Counted from the stretch's first letter, positions 21,710 through 34,383 are shown. The stretch: DNA of 64,000 bases from Brachypodium distachyon (GCF_000005505.3 NC_016134.3:34782150-34846149); one strand, 5' to 3'. Notes: generated from the sequence alone by a model not told the origin. Numbers and translations are program-made.

Positions 21710-24522
21710 TGACCTCCAGCCAGTGACGGACACAGCTTCACAACATTGGGTGTATATGATTAAAAAAAACTTAAGGCTATTTAATAAATAAATGTTAACA
21801 ACAATACATATGGCATTATTAATAATTTTTTAACAACTTGTTCATATATTGGACTCATGTATATTCGTATATAATTTCTATTACAAACATGGCAATCTCG
21901 TCATAGTAAAAACTAAGGTAAATAAGGTGGCTATCTTATGACTCTATTATGTATGGTGGCTTGTTATGGATATGAATGTGACACGTCAATAGACACGCCA
22001 ATTTATAGTTGCTCATGACCACTATGGTATTGCAAAAATACTTCTATATTTTTTTTCTAGTAGTGATCTATTGTTTAGATATTTGTAGCATACAAGAATA
22101 TCTAGACCTAGAGTATCCTAGTTTTTGCTATGAAACATGACAAATATATTTCATGTATGCTCATTATTTATCTAGAAAGTTCCACAAATATGCATCGCTA
22201 TCTTTAGCACTATCATTTAATGTATACTTATCTCCATTAGTCATCTATGATACTATGTTTAAATCGTTTATGTTTTGCCATCGCGGCCTCCTACCCTAGT
22301 GACAAGTTCAGCTCTTTCTTTATCTCGTACATTTTTTTATGAGTCGCTCCTTTGGATACACATGATGCTCCTCAAGTTTTGTTAACAAAAACATGAGATG
22401 ACACACTTGACATGTGGATTCATTTGTCAGCCTATAGTTTTTCTATTTTCTTTCTTCTCTCTCCTTAGTCGGTTCTTCCTACTCCCGATCCATGTGCAGA
22501 GGGTGGTGACCTCCTCCTCTCCCCTCGCGGCCGAGCTCGTCCCAATATTCTACAAGACGCTCGCCTAGGCGTGCTTATGCGCTAGGCGGAGGGGCATCGC
22601 CTCGCCCAAGGGGATAGGTGGACCACGTGTCCCAAATCCATGGCTGCCAGTTAGGGGGGGAGGGGGATGACAGGTGGCGGCAGAGGCGGCGAGCGTGCTA
22701 GGAGGAGGCCAGCGGCGGGTGCCTCCAGGAAGAAGGCGCACTGCGAGCGCAATTGGGGATAGCGAGCAGAGGATGGGAAGAGGGCGAGGCAGAGGCGATG
22801 GGCACAAGGTAGCATAGGCAACAGGGTGTGGACTGGAGGAGATAGAGGCAATGCCGACGGGCTAGGAACGCGGACGAGAGGAGAAATGGGCATGAGGTTC
22901 GATGGAGGCCGAGAGGATAATGTGTAGTAGATAAGGCGGACGAAGCTTTTTTTAATTTTTATATTAATCTTTCTGTACAACTTTAAATCCAATTTTTTTT
23001 ATATGATAATAATATACGGTAGATGCATATATATGACAGGCGTGATTAGTACGATGCATTGGCTCAGCCTGGACACGGGGGTGCAGCATCTTTGCCTTTT
23101 CTTTGTGTTTGGTTGGCTGCTCTTCTCTTTCAGCCTGGTCAAGCTCGTGCAGATGAGGCCCCATGGCCAGGCTCGCTGGAAACGCAGATGGCCTGCGTTC
23201 CTGAAGAGGCAGGCTCGGCCGAGACAGCTCAGGTGGGCCAAACTGAAGACGAAGGTCTCCGAGAAGAGAGAAAGCAAAAGTCCAAACAGAAAACCAATCA
23301 TATGCTTGTTCTAGCTTCCCTCCCCTGTCCTGGTGTGGGAGGATATTGAGAGCCACGCGATAGCATCCTCACTTGACCCGGAAGATACTTAGCTTTCCTC
23401 CCCTGTTCCGGTTTTTGTTTGTTTTCTTTTTCTCTTGCCGGATCCAGAGGGTCTGGTAGCATGTACAGTTTCTTTCCGCTAATCGAATGACGGAAAAGAA
23501 CAGTCTTTTCCTAAAAAACATGATTGGGATAGACTGCATGAGCTCAAACAAGGTACCAAACAAGGCCGTGGTGCATGCTGCGAGCCAAGATAAGTTGGGC
23601 CTGGTTCCTTTCGCCGGCCTGGCCCAGGGTCATGCACTCTGCCAATCACCCAAAATGTAGTGCGAGGTCACTCTACATACCGCCGCTTTTTCTAACCTTG
23701 CTCGACGTTTGGCCCGCCGCCTAAACTCGTCTCGCCCGCTGCCGATCTCTTCCATCCGCTCGCCGTGCGCAACCAGGAGAGGAGACTGCGCTCGGTCGAG
23801 CACGACCTGGGGCCCAGTAGCAACATAGCATGATTTGAATTAAGTTCTATCGATATTGTCGATCCGTCTCCTCCGAACTCCTCTACCTCCGATGATCGCA
23901 CCAATGGCCTCTTGGTGAGCTCACCTTCTTCCTGTACTTCAGATCCACCCGATTAGCTCCCCCCACCCCACCCCCCGCCCCGCGTCGTCAACCACAGTTT
24001 TGGGTAATCCCTCACCGTCACCGGATTGGAAGAAGAAGGTGGCGCAGTGGAAAAGTAGTAAAACCGGCGACGTGGACACAGGTGCCGCTTTGGGTCGATG
24101 GAGGGACGAAGAGTGTCCGGTTTTGAAAGTTTGAGGATGACAAAAGGATGAATTTTTTTAAGGGATAAAAACGAACTTTTCGACAAGTTTAGAGACGGAA
24201 AAAGATACTATTATGTAATTTTTATTGGGTTGCAAAGAAAATTTTGCCTATGTAGAAAAAGAAGTAGCAAGTAAAGTTTTGATGATGCGATGACCCATTG
24301 GTTGAGACTCAAGAATTGGGTTTTTTAGATAGATCGGACAGCGAAAAAGACGGTTATTCAGTTGAGAAATATCACCCGATTGATGCGTAGTGTTGTGGAA
24401 TGAATTGAATTTTGGTTATACTACATAGACTCTTTTCGTTTTAGTTCATAAAGACACATCAATTTGATCAACAAAATATGAATTCTATGTCATAAAAATA
24501 TATTTAGAAACCTTGTATGTCA
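21710..24522. other. Intergenic, no gene supported
   Basis: AT-rich to 22440, then a moderately GC-rich stretch (22490-22930) and mixed DNA. ORFs on both strands (22565-22992, 22999-23356) overlap in several frames, have low complexity, and show no recognisable domain. Confidence 0.4.
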
Positions 24523-24524
24523 TA

Positions 24525-24639
24525 CTCCCTTCCGTCTTATATTAAGTGACTTTTTATTACACGTATCTAGACAGTTTTTAGACATAAATACATACATATT
24601 TGGACAAATCTGAGTCACTTAATATGAGAGCGGAGTCAG
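24525..24639. mobile_element. Stowaway-type MITE, 115 bp
   Basis: TA duplications at 24523-24524 and 24640-24641. Inverted ends share tccgtcttatattaagtgac on the left with gtcacttaatatgagagcgga on the right. Confidence 0.85.
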
Positions 24640-24641
24640 TA

Positions 24642-26131
24642 ACATTTAACGGTGCACTTTGTGTGACATATAACTGATGTGTTCTGTTGGTCAAATCGAT
24701 AACCCAGAGTGAATGCCTGGGCAAAGCTACTTGACTTGTATGTTACAAAAGTTTCCAAAGTGACAGGCCGGTCAAACCCTAATGACATCCGAGACCAGAC
24801 GTGATATCTGCCCGGGCCCACCTGTCACTGCTAAAGAACACCTGCAGTAGCAAAAAGACAGGGGAAACAAGAGGTAGTGTTTGATGACAGGATCACCCTT
24901 TTTCCATGCCCCCTGAAACGATTCCTCCGAAACCATCATTCCTAGCTAGCCATACCCACGGATTGGATAGAGACAGAGCTCACAAAAGCCACCTTGCAAG
25001 TTGCCACGCCATTGTACTAACCTTAGTAGAAGAAAGTAACCGGTTCCATTGGCTCATTTGTGACACACAAAAAAGGAGAAGAAGGAAGTTTTAATTAACA
25101 TGACAGGTTTCAATTGGCCGGCATCAGAAATTTCTACTACTGGCCGCGCATGCAAGTGAGCTGGAGCAACAACTACTCATGGCTTCTAGCCTAGCTTATT
25201 CTCCTTTATTCTCTTTGGCTGTCTATATATCTCGATGATGATGATGCATCCTTGCTTGCTTTCCAGACACTTCTCTGCTCAGTGTCTTTGGTTTGCTCCC
25301 TATGATTGGAGATCCAAGGGGACAATTCCATGCACTTAGGCTGCAGGATCTATGTCGTCTAATGAGACAATTAAGCTGGATGCCAACCGCAAACCGCAAG
25401 GTTGGTGTGCCATCCATCAGCTTTTTGCTATGGCTGCTTAATTACTTCCTTGGTATATACCTTTGCAAGTTGCAAAGGTATATGTTTTGCTGTCACAGCT
25501 CACAAACAATTGGCATGCAACCAAAAGCTGGAGAAAGAATGTTTAGTGATGAGATGTTGTATGTGTCTAAGGTGCGGTGTACAGGTAGGCCTGCAAGTGT
25601 GCCCACATCTGGTTAACGATCCAATTAAGTAGCCCTGGCTGGAAGGGGACACATGAACAAGTCCTCCCCTCAGTCGGCATAGCTTAAATTTGGCCTGCAA
25701 TACGTGTTGATCGATCGAGGAATTGAGACTTTTTATTCGGTTTGTATGAAGGGTGATATTGTGCCTCCTAGTGTGTGGATAAGCAATAGAGGGACATAAT
25801 AAGAAAGATTGAAAATAATTTATGACTGATGGCACCTACTTGCCTTGAGCTTAAAAATAGAGCTATAATGAGCTCATGTCACACACAACAGGCTGCTTCT
25901 TGTGTAACCGGCCCTAACTAACACCCAAACAACAAGGCTAGCTGTTCATAAAGCGTGAAATATATGCAATGCCAAATGGCATGGATTTGGTACTCCGTAT
26001 GTGTTTTGTCACTAGCTAGCTAGCTAAGCTCGTGTAGAAGATAGGCCAGGTTGGAATTAGGTTTCAGCGGCACAGGATCGACTCTATGAGTATCAATATA
26101 TTGGCAGCAGTGATAGGTTACCTTTGTGCCG
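24642..26131. other. Intergenic; holds a perfect 14-bp palindrome
   Basis: No gene is recognised. A near-continuous inverted repeat lies at 25455-25483. ORFs of up to 111 codons lack recognisable features. Confidence 0.4.
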
Positions 26132-26133
26132 TA

Positions 26134-26203
26134 CTCCATCCGATTTTAAATTCTTGTTCTCGTTAACAACGACGCAACGATAAGAATTTAGGATTGGAGA
26201 GAG
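26134..26203. mobile_element. Very short Stowaway-type MITE, 70 bp
   Basis: TA at 26132-26133 and 26204-26205. The ends ctccatccgattttaaattc and gaatttaggattggagagag pair for about 24 bases, so most of the element folds on itself. Confidence 0.8.
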
Positions 26204-26291
26204 TACATGTATTGCGCTTGTATTGTACTCTAAGATCCATGAGAAGATGAATTTTTGATTGGTTGCCATTGAACACAGTAGTACTTGTGTA

Positions 26292-26414
26292 CTCTCTCCG
26301 TCCAACAAAAAATGTTTCAAGTTTGTCAAAATTTGGATGTATTTAGACATGACTTAGTGTATAGATGCATTCAAATTTAATCAAATTTGAGACATCCTTT
26401 GTTGAACGGAAGAA
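26292..26414. mobile_element. Stowaway-type MITE, 123 bp
   Basis: TA at 26290-26291 and 26415-26416. Left end ctctctccgtccaacaaaaa pairs with right end ttgttgaacggaagaa; inner arms share caagtttgtcaaaatttg versus caaatttaatcaaatttg. Confidence 0.75.
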
Positions 26415-26416
26415 TA

Positions 26417-27580
26417 CTATTAATCCAGGCAAAAAAAACTCACGTACACGCGATCGCTCTGTAGCAAATGGCACCGTACGTACTGTTTTTTTTCCTGCGC
26501 ATGGCTGTGTGTCCATAACGCTAAATCCTGGACCCAATTTGGAACGCAGGAATCTCGTCAGAAATGCACACGTACGAAACAGATCGATCAATTATTCCTC
26601 TTTGCAGAAGACGACTCCTCGCGTCATTCATCGTGAGCGCAGGCAGGCTGGTGAGGCTCTGTACAGTACGTATATACGAATATGCACAGATTTTTGGTAA
26701 AGCGGGGCGCTGACCTTTGCTTAGCCACTCGATCACACTCACGGGTCCGGACTCCGGAGGCGGTCGATGGAACGTCTCAAGAGTCGTGCTAATGATACCC
26801 GATCCGTAGTAGTCGGTGTAAAAAAGAGAAGGAACCTGCATGCCAGACTTGGGCCCAAAGGCAGCACGTCCACACACAAACACAACACATACCCAAAGCT
26901 GCATCCACGACGGCCTCGTGAACAGCATTAATTCTATTGTTGCGTGCAGCGGCCACGCACCGCATAGACTGCCGCGCGCACACGCACGCATGCACAGGGA
27001 TTTTGACTCCGGGAGAAGACCTCTTCGATCGGGGCAAAGGAAGCGTACGCAGCTTTTGTATGATTAGTATATTTATCGAATCAAATGAGCTTCGTTTTAG
27101 TTATTTTGCTTGTACGCCCTCACACGCTTGCTAATCTTGATCCATACAGTGTACCTGCCCTACACTTGCTAAATGCCAAATTCATGTGACACACAGTGGC
27201 GGAGGCAGAAACCGGACAACGACGGTGCTAAGATGGGACCAATGGTGTTATACTTGTGGATTTTACATACTGATGAACTAAATACTTGATGAATCCTCCT
27301 GTAAGCATCCTTGCCATGCGGTGCTACAGCACCTGGTGACACACACACCAGTCGTTCTCCTCTCCACGCATGTATGTTTCCTGTGGCTAGTTTTCCTTCC
27401 TTCCATCCTCCCGATGCTCCCGTTTTAAGAATTCCGTGCGAAATCTGCCTAGGAGAAATTGAACATTTTGGTTCATAGGCACTTCAGAAGGGGGCCAATT
27501 AATGCCACATGAACTTTTCAGGTCCAAAGTATTTTTTTCAGCCAGACTTGCTGCCGGCATGCTGTTAGATTCCAGATGCA
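26417..27580. other. Intergenic, no gene supported
   Basis: Contains transposon-like scraps, such as ggacccaatttggaacgcaggaa (first part near 26529), resembling a Tourist/Harbinger end, but no complete element and no recognisable coding sequence. Confidence 0.4.
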
Positions 27581-27583
27581 TTA

Positions 27584-28638
27584 GAGCATCTCTAGCGGAT
27601 ACCCCAAAACCGCGAACCAAAATGAATGAATTCGCTTGAACTGAAACCGGAAATTCAGTTCAACAGAGCTTCGCGCAGAACAGATACTGAATTGAAAACA
27701 TAAAATCGAAAAAACAGGTTCGCGTGAGCAGGAAGTTCATCATCACTACCATTCGCTACTAGAAGTAGAGTTCATTATTTATACACAAAATATAATAGAT
27801 CATCGCTACATAGTTAGCGGAGGAGCAATTCACAAAAACAAAATGTGCTCCCTATCGCTGCCGGCTCATTTTGTACTCCGGCGGCTCCTTCTTCACTTCC
27901 CGCAGCTACGTCTTCTCCTCGCCACCGCCTCCTTCTCGCCAGCTACTCATCTGCCGAAAGGATGATGACCTCGCCCTTGGATTCGGCGATGGCGAGTGGG
28001 AGGTCGGGGTCTTCGGCATCCTCCTTCTCACGGCAGGTCTTCTCCTCGGCATCGGTGACGAGGCTCACCGCCGCCATCTCGTCCTCCTACTCCGGCTCCG
28101 GCAGCTGTTGCTGCCCCAGCCCCTCCTCCTCCTCCTCCTCCTCCTTCGGCGACGAGAAGCGGCCGCACGACCGCACTGGAGGCCTCGGTCTCCTCTCGGC
28201 CTGGCGTGCGTGCGGTGGCAACGTGACCCCAGCGACCACGGCCCGCCGCCAACTCGTCTTCTTCATGGAGGTACTCCCGGTACCTCTGCTCGGAGAGACG
28301 GAGACGGCACTGAGGTGGTGGTGCTTCTCCCACTTCTTTGCTCCGCTCCGCCACGCGCTGATGCTCTGCCGCCGGGCTGCCTCGTCATCTTGAGCAGCCC
28401 CGTGGCCGCGCCAGACGCTAGGGTTTCGGCTGGGGAGATATTGAGACCGTGGCCGTGAGGTGTCGACCAGGAGGAGCCGCCAAAGCCATATATGCGGCTG
28501 TTCATGGGCCCTTTGGTGTAAACTGAAACGCGCTTTCCGGGCCGGCCCATTTTGGGATACTTGTTCGGGCTGTTTTTTGGCCTAAAAACCAAATAGTGGT
28601 TTCTGTTCGGCCATTTGCGGGATCTGCTAGAGAAGCTC
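27584..28638. mobile_element. TTA-flanked inverted-repeat element (PIF/Harbinger-like), 1055 bp, with antisense ORF
   Basis: Flanked by TTA on both sides (27581-27583 and 28639-28641). The left end gagcatctctagcggatacc and right end ggatctgctagagaagctc form a terminal inverted repeat of about 25-33 bp with few mismatches. A 3-bp TTA duplication is the mark of PIF/Harbinger and Tourist elements. No transposase is present. The middle (about 27850-28480) is GC-rich, unlike the flanks, and holds a minus-strand ORF. Confidence 0.75.
28028..28354 (-). CDS. ORF of unknown function inside the TTA-flanked element
   Basis: 108 codons from ATG: an N-terminal charged part (CRLRLSEQRYREYLHEEDE, residues about 16-34) followed by a Gly/Ala-rich tail that looks low-complexity. 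A second ATG in another frame continues on the minus strand (MAAVSLVTDAEEKTCRE) towards 27960, so a frameshift or splice may join them. GC-rich codons contrast with the AT-rich element ends, which suggests capture of host coding DNA. No domain is recognised. Confidence 0.3.
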   Translation of the reverse strand: MAERSKEVGEAPPPQCRLRLSEQRYREYLHEEDELAAGRGRWGHVATARTPGREETEASSAVVRPLLVAEGGGGGGGGAGAATAAGAGVGGRDGGGEPRHRCRGEDLP

Positions 28639-28806
28639 TTAGACTTGTGAGTTAGTAAATTTATTAAGCTTTTTTTAGAACAACGATCTGGCTTTATTTT
28701 TATTCAACGAACGTACGTAGTACAACCGATCGAAAAAAACTAAAACGACAACAAAGATTTCGGATAAACCGAAAGTTACATAATAAATCTAGCTTCTTTT
28801 TATACA

Positions 28807-28994
28807 CACACTATGTGATCCGTGAACTAGTTGATTGTTTACTTAAATTATGCAATTAAATGGTTGTATGCATTGTTATTCGTTCTGATGCAAAGCATTA
28901 CACACTGTGTGATCCGTGAACTAGTTGATTGTTTACTTTAAATTATGCACTAAAATGGTTGTACGCATTGTTATTCGTTCCGATGCAAAGCCTT
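28807..28994. repeat. 94-bp tandem duplication
   Basis: Two adjacent copies (28807-28900 and 28901-28994) with few differences; both contain gtgatccgtgaactagttga and end in gatgcaaag. Confidence 0.85.
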
Positions 28995-30524
28995 GGGCAT
29001 CCCTTTTTCAAAAGGCGAGAAGTTTCAGGTCGATATTAGTTGTTGTAAATGGGAAAAAAAATTAGGCAACTGTAAATGGGATTAGGCCTAACTAAAACAT
29101 ATATAATATAAGCATGCCCATTAAACTTTGGTGACTTTAAGTAACTTGTAATGTTGCGCCAAATGTGAGTCAATTTTTTTTTCTACAAACAGAGATGATA
29201 CAAACTTATTGTAAGAGTTGAACTACCTGACTTCGTTTAACTAGACGCAGACAACCGAATAAAGTCACGCTCATGCTACATAATGGACACGCCAATACAA
29301 ATGCGCATACGATACTATATATCCATGTGTATCGTGTATGGCGTTTGGTAGCAAGTCCTTGTAGTGTACGTACGTGTGTCGTCGACCTCTTGATTAGCAA
29401 CCAGTGCATAGTATTATAAATGGACCATTTCACGTCAATGACAATCTCGGGCATGAAAGACAAAGCAGTATGGTTATTAATCATACCAATTTTCTTGGTA
29501 TATGTATAAAATGGGTACATATAGGGTTGCTACTCCAAATGCACGCTGTGTATTGCTTCACATTGATTGTTGTACGACGGCAACACCGCAATGAGCATAG
29601 TGCTAACTAATGTCTCATAGAAATTTTACACAAAGCAGTTCAACTCTTGTAAAATTCAAAACTAAAATAAAATAATATGCGCCCTATTAAGGGTGAAATT
29701 TGAGACTAATTAATTAATTACCACACTAGCTTCCATCTGGAATTAAACAAGAGGAAAACGGGCACAGGTATAGGCGTATTAGAAAATGCTGCAGGATGTT
29801 ATTAGGTCTAAAAGGCTAAAAGAAAGAAAGTTGTTGACCTCCCAACCTTTGCTTGGAACCCTAAAAATTTGGACCATGGCATGATCTGTTGGATCTTTGT
29901 GCTAGCCTATAATAATACGTTGTGCAAAGGTTGGAAAGCAAGAGAAGCACCAGCCACCAGGAGTAGATTACTTGCTGCACTGCAGTATCCCTCTTGTCAG
30001 ATTTGATTATGCATGGCTAATCAGGGCTTTGCGCTGGTCTTAAGTATTTGCAGATTCCCATCATTAGTTTAATCAAACCAAGGCGCGCCAGGATCATCAA
30101 GTGGTGCACTAAGCAACAAATGCACCTTTAGTTAATTGGGTCATGTGTACGTGAGGGCTCTTTATTACTTTTGGCAGCTCCATGTTAGTGGCATAATGGA
30201 CCATGGAGCGCGTGACACATTGAGTGCTAATTATAGGGCAAAAAAGCCCAACAATTCGAGCACTTTCAGTAAAATAAACATAATTTTTTTAGATAACTTG
30301 TATGCGCAAAGGCGACCAATGAGTCGTAGAAGATCCAAACAAATGGTGTGACCAAGAAAAAAAAAATTCTTGTTTCAATGCTTATGAGTGAAAAAAAAGG
30401 TTTCTTTTTTTTTATTGGAGAGAATTTTTTTAGCAATTTGAAGGCATGCAAAGTAATCAAGTTGTTTTTAAAGAAAAAGATTGAAATGTATGAAAATCCT
30501 GAAAAAAAATCCTTGTAAAATATA
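28995..30524. other. Intergenic, nothing recognised
   Basis: AT-rich DNA without supported genes; several homopolymer runs and short ORFs only. Confidence 0.4.
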
Positions 30525-30526
30525 TA

Positions 30527-30640
30527 CTCCCTCCGTTCCATAATTCTTATCTCAAATTTGTCCAAAATTGAATGTCTCTATTCCAAAAATATGTCTAAAT
30601 TCATGTAATATTTTGAAAAGAATTATGGAATGGAAAAGAG
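30527..30640. mobile_element. Stowaway-type MITE, 114 bp
   Basis: TA at 30525-30526 and 30641-30642. Left end ctccctccgttccataattc pairs with right end gaattatggaatggaaaaga. Confidence 0.82.
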
Positions 30641-30642
30641 TA

Positions 30643-32800
30643 AGATACGAAAGTCGTTTTTATTTTAACGATGGCACTTTGCACGCCCAAAGACACATCC
30701 TTTGCAGGCCCGCGTTGTCTTTGCTCATTTGTTTAGTACTGGTATAGTCCACCATACATTTTTCATTTGAGCAAAGCGTGTAGAGATGAGCAATGAGCAC
30801 GAGAGGCAGGTTTGCACTATAACGGGAAGGCGTTTCGTGTACGCTTCAACAAAAGAGCGTCCGCATGCCTGAAACTACCTGACTGGACTCCTCGCAGCAT
30901 CGCCCTCGTCATGATTTGACTACTGAACGAAACCGGTGCTGCTGACCCTATCCTCTTTTTGTATGTGTCAACACACTGACAGGTGGACCTTCCTGCTGCA
31001 CATAAATACTGACCATCTCCAAGTCCCTATCTCATTTCCCGTACACCTAAAAAAATCATCTCCATATCTATCCCGATTCCCGTTCCTTGTTGCCAGTCAT
31101 TTCCCGCATCTTGCTCGGAAATCTCTGTATGGAGGAAACAAGGATTATCTGTCTCCGATGTTAATTACAACTCAATTCGGTGTTAATTAATCCATGGAGG
31201 GGTGTGTGGATATTTTGTGTCAACTAATCATGTAATTTGGTGCTAACAATTGTTATGTACTCCCCGCAAAAAAACGGAGTAATAACGTAATTTGGTGCTA
31301 TTCGTTAGGTCTTATCTTACATGGAATTGCTGATTGAGTATGATGTTGCTTGGTGTTTTCAATGAGGATAAAGCATTAGCACACTAAATTGTGTTACAAA
31401 AATACTCCTAGTTTGACATAAAATTTTACGCTGACCTTATAAATCTGCACGGAGAAGTACTTCATAGATTCTGCCGTAGACCCACGCTATCACTGACTAT
31501 CACGGAAGAGAACTGAAAGTAATAGTGGACGGAGGGCCGAAGGGGCGTTGAGAAATGTAGGTCGTAGGTTCGGGCTCGAGAAGATCTTCCGGCCGGATTC
31601 GCGTGCTGTGACCAGCACTCTCCCGGGGTCCGGTTTGCTCATACCGTGGTGGCCCACATGTAAAAAGTCTCTTTGACTGACGCGTGGGACCCATGGTAAT
31701 GTCCACGGCTCCCACGTTACGCTCGCCTTGTGCTGGAGCCGTGGCCACACACCGTTAAGTTGAAAGCGCATGGCGATCAGTCAGTCAGTCAGCAACCAAA
31801 ATTTACCCCTGACGTACAAAGTTTCTACGTCGACTAGGCGTATGAGAAATACGGAATTTTAGGGCCTGCGTTACACTTGAATGGAGACCATCTGACCATG
31901 TCACCATGTGTGAGAACTGAAGGGAAAAAGAAAACTAGTACTAGTAGAAAAAGAAACGGAAAGAGAAAGGGAAATGATCAGACAGGCAGTGAAGCACCAA
32001 TAAAAGTCTCTCTGCACACAAAATGCAAAAAACCGAACCACGTCATTCCCCGTTCTCTGGCCATTGCAAAACCGGGCTTTCAGGGGCAACGAGCAGTAAC
32101 GCACTGCCGTGTTGCTTATCCAATATGCTGAGGCAAGACGCCAGTAAGACTAGCACTATTTTCTCATAATGATGATTAAGAGTTGTATTTGCTCCGTTGG
32201 ATGGTATTAAAACCTCCCTAAAAAAGGGCTTCTTTGATGAAGTGATAATGACCGTGCTAACAATCCTTGTTATCATTCTTCCTCACCATTCTGTAGTCCA
32301 TGCAATGATAAAAAATGAGTGTACATGTATATCGTTCTCCAGGACAGCAGGATGAAATCGACTGACTGCAGTTCGTGTTTCCATTGGCAGATGTTTTTTT
32401 CTTTTGCTGTTGTATGCATGTCGTTTTATTCTTGCATGTTTTCTGGCAAAAAATTACAGTCCATGCATATAAAGTAGTACCAGTACTGATTTACACATTG
32501 ACATTGAGATAAGCAGCTTTAACAGTGCTCCACCTATAGCGTGGCAGTCGATCTGCAGCTGAGCCGAGTCCAGAAAACCAAAAACTCCTCGTCATCGCCT
32601 CTCCGGCCCTCCGCTCCCTTTTGCATTCCCCCCTCAACACATTTAACGCCACCACCTCCTCAAAACGGCAACTGCGTGACCTCCGGAGCCTCCCAACACC
32701 ACTAGCTCCTTCTTTCCCTCCTCTCCCAACAAGGAGCTCGCGCCATCACCGCCGCCGCCGCGGCCACTGGTGGAAGCGAGGTGGCAGCAGGGGAGGCGCG
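30643..32800. other. Intergenic and probable promoter/5' UTR of the PADRE gene
   Basis: No gene recognised from 30643 to 32500. The last about 250 bases are C-rich and lead into the ATG at 32801, as expected for a grass 5' UTR. Confidence 0.4.
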
Positions 32801-33611
32801 ATGGGCAACTGCCAGGCGGCGGAGGCGGCGGAGGTCGTCATCCAGCACCCCGGCGGCAAGGCGGAGCGGCTCTACTGGCCCACCACCGCCGCCGACGTCA
32901 TGCGGACCAACCCCGGCCACTACGTCGCGCTCGTCATCCTCCGCCTCTCCCCCGCCGATAAGGCCGCCGCCGCCGGGGACGAGGCGGCGGCCGCGGCCGT
33001 CGTCGGGGCGGGAGGCGCCGCCAAGATCACCCGGGTCAAGCTCCTCAAGCCCAAGGACACGCTCCACCTCGGCCAGGTCTACCGCCTCATCACCGCGCAA
33101 GGTTAGCAAAAAACTCCATCCATCCATCTATCGAGAGCGAGACGCCTTCTTATATACGGAAGAACTCCTTCTTCTTCGCCAAATTAAAATCGTTCGCGTG
33201 CGCTGCGCAGAGGTGACCAAGGCGCTGCGGGCGAGGAAGAACGACAAGGCGCGGCGGTGCGAGGCCATCAGGCAGCAGCACGAGCAGCTCCGGCGCGGCG
33301 ACGGGGGCGCGGAGCAGGGAGCCTGTGAGCAGGTCGGTGTTTTGCCTTCCCCCCATTCTCCTCATAATCCCTTCCCTTCATATATCTATCTATCTATCTA
33401 CCCACGAGAAGCACTTCGCTGATGATGCCTTTACGCGCGCGCTCCTCAGGATGCGAAGCGGGACAAGGACCGGCACCGGAGCTCCGGCGGAGCGCAGCCG
33501 GCCGGGGCCGGGAGAGGCCGGCACTGGCGGCCGTCCCTGCAGAGCATATCCGAAGCCGCAGGCCAGAGCAGCAGCAGCAGCAACAGCATCTCTGAATCCA
33601 CTACGAGCTAA
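32801..33611 (+). CDS. PADRE-domain (DUF4228) protein, 194 aa, 3 exons
   Basis: Exons 32801-33101, 33211-33332 and 33450-33611 join in phase to 194 residues. The N-terminus MGNCQAAEAAEVVIQHPGGK, then TRVKLLKPKDTLHLGQVYRL, is the hallmark of the plant DUF4228/PADRE family. MGNC at the start is a typical N-myristoylation and palmitoylation site, so the protein may be membrane-anchored. The middle is charged and helical (EVTKALRARKNDKARRCEAI). The tail is disordered and Ser-rich (SSSSSNSISESTTS), common in the family. PADRE genes are often induced by pathogens or abiotic stress; their biochemistry is unknown. The first exon is very GC-rich, with Ala runs. Intron 2 contains a short CTAT repeat near 33390. 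All introns are GT-AG. Confidence 0.92.
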
Positions 33612-33640
33612 TTGCCGTTCTCCTTTCTTTTTCTTCTTAG

Positions 33641-34095
33641 TAGTATAAAAAGTGCTTGGAGTTGGACCTACCAGAGAAAAAACTTGTAAAAATCAGAGTG
33701 CCAGAGCAGCAGCAGCAATAGGGAAAGCTTGTTTCATCTCTCGTGTAATTGCCATGGTGAAACCGAGTGTTTTCAATGGAGTGGCTTGCAACTTTGCAAA
33801 TTCTATGGCCCTGTTTGGAACACATGAATTCCCGGGTATTTCGCCAATTCCTCACGCCTGTTTCCAGTGGAACGAGTAGCTTGTTCATGAGCAGAAAGGA
33901 AGCTTTTACCTGTAATAATCACTTGGCAAACACAAGATTTCCGGAAAAAAATATTCCGCAATCTGCTGAAGTTTATCACTGATATCCTGAATTGGACCGG
34001 ACCTACCAGAAGAGAACTTCTAGATCAGAGTACCGGAGCAGCAGGGAAATCTTGTTTCATCTCTCGAGGACTTGCCAATGCCATAGTGAAAAGCT
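33641..34095. repeat. Diverged local duplication downstream of the PADRE gene
   Basis: About 110 bp at 33650-33770 and 33990-34095 share ggacctaccaga, cagagcagcag and cttgtttcatctctcg in the same order. A second pair shares ctgatatcctgaatt at 33980 and 34310. Confidence 0.65.
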
Positions 34096-34383
34096 AGAAA
34101 TAACTGTACTTCTAAAGTTGTACAGTACAATTTTTAGTCTGTATATTATTTATGAAACGAAATTGAGATGGGAATGTTGATCCAAAGGCTTGGAAATGCG
34201 GTTGAGACTTAAAAGATTGATTTCTTAACCTTGCAAATCAGTTGAAAATCGCCGGATTTACACTTCATCCCCCTGCAATCTGCTGGGATGCACACCAGTA
34301 GCTTATCACTGATATCCTGAATTCTTCATCCAGAACTGCACGAGGTTCCAGATGAACTCCCACATTTTGAATTTTCAGAAGGT

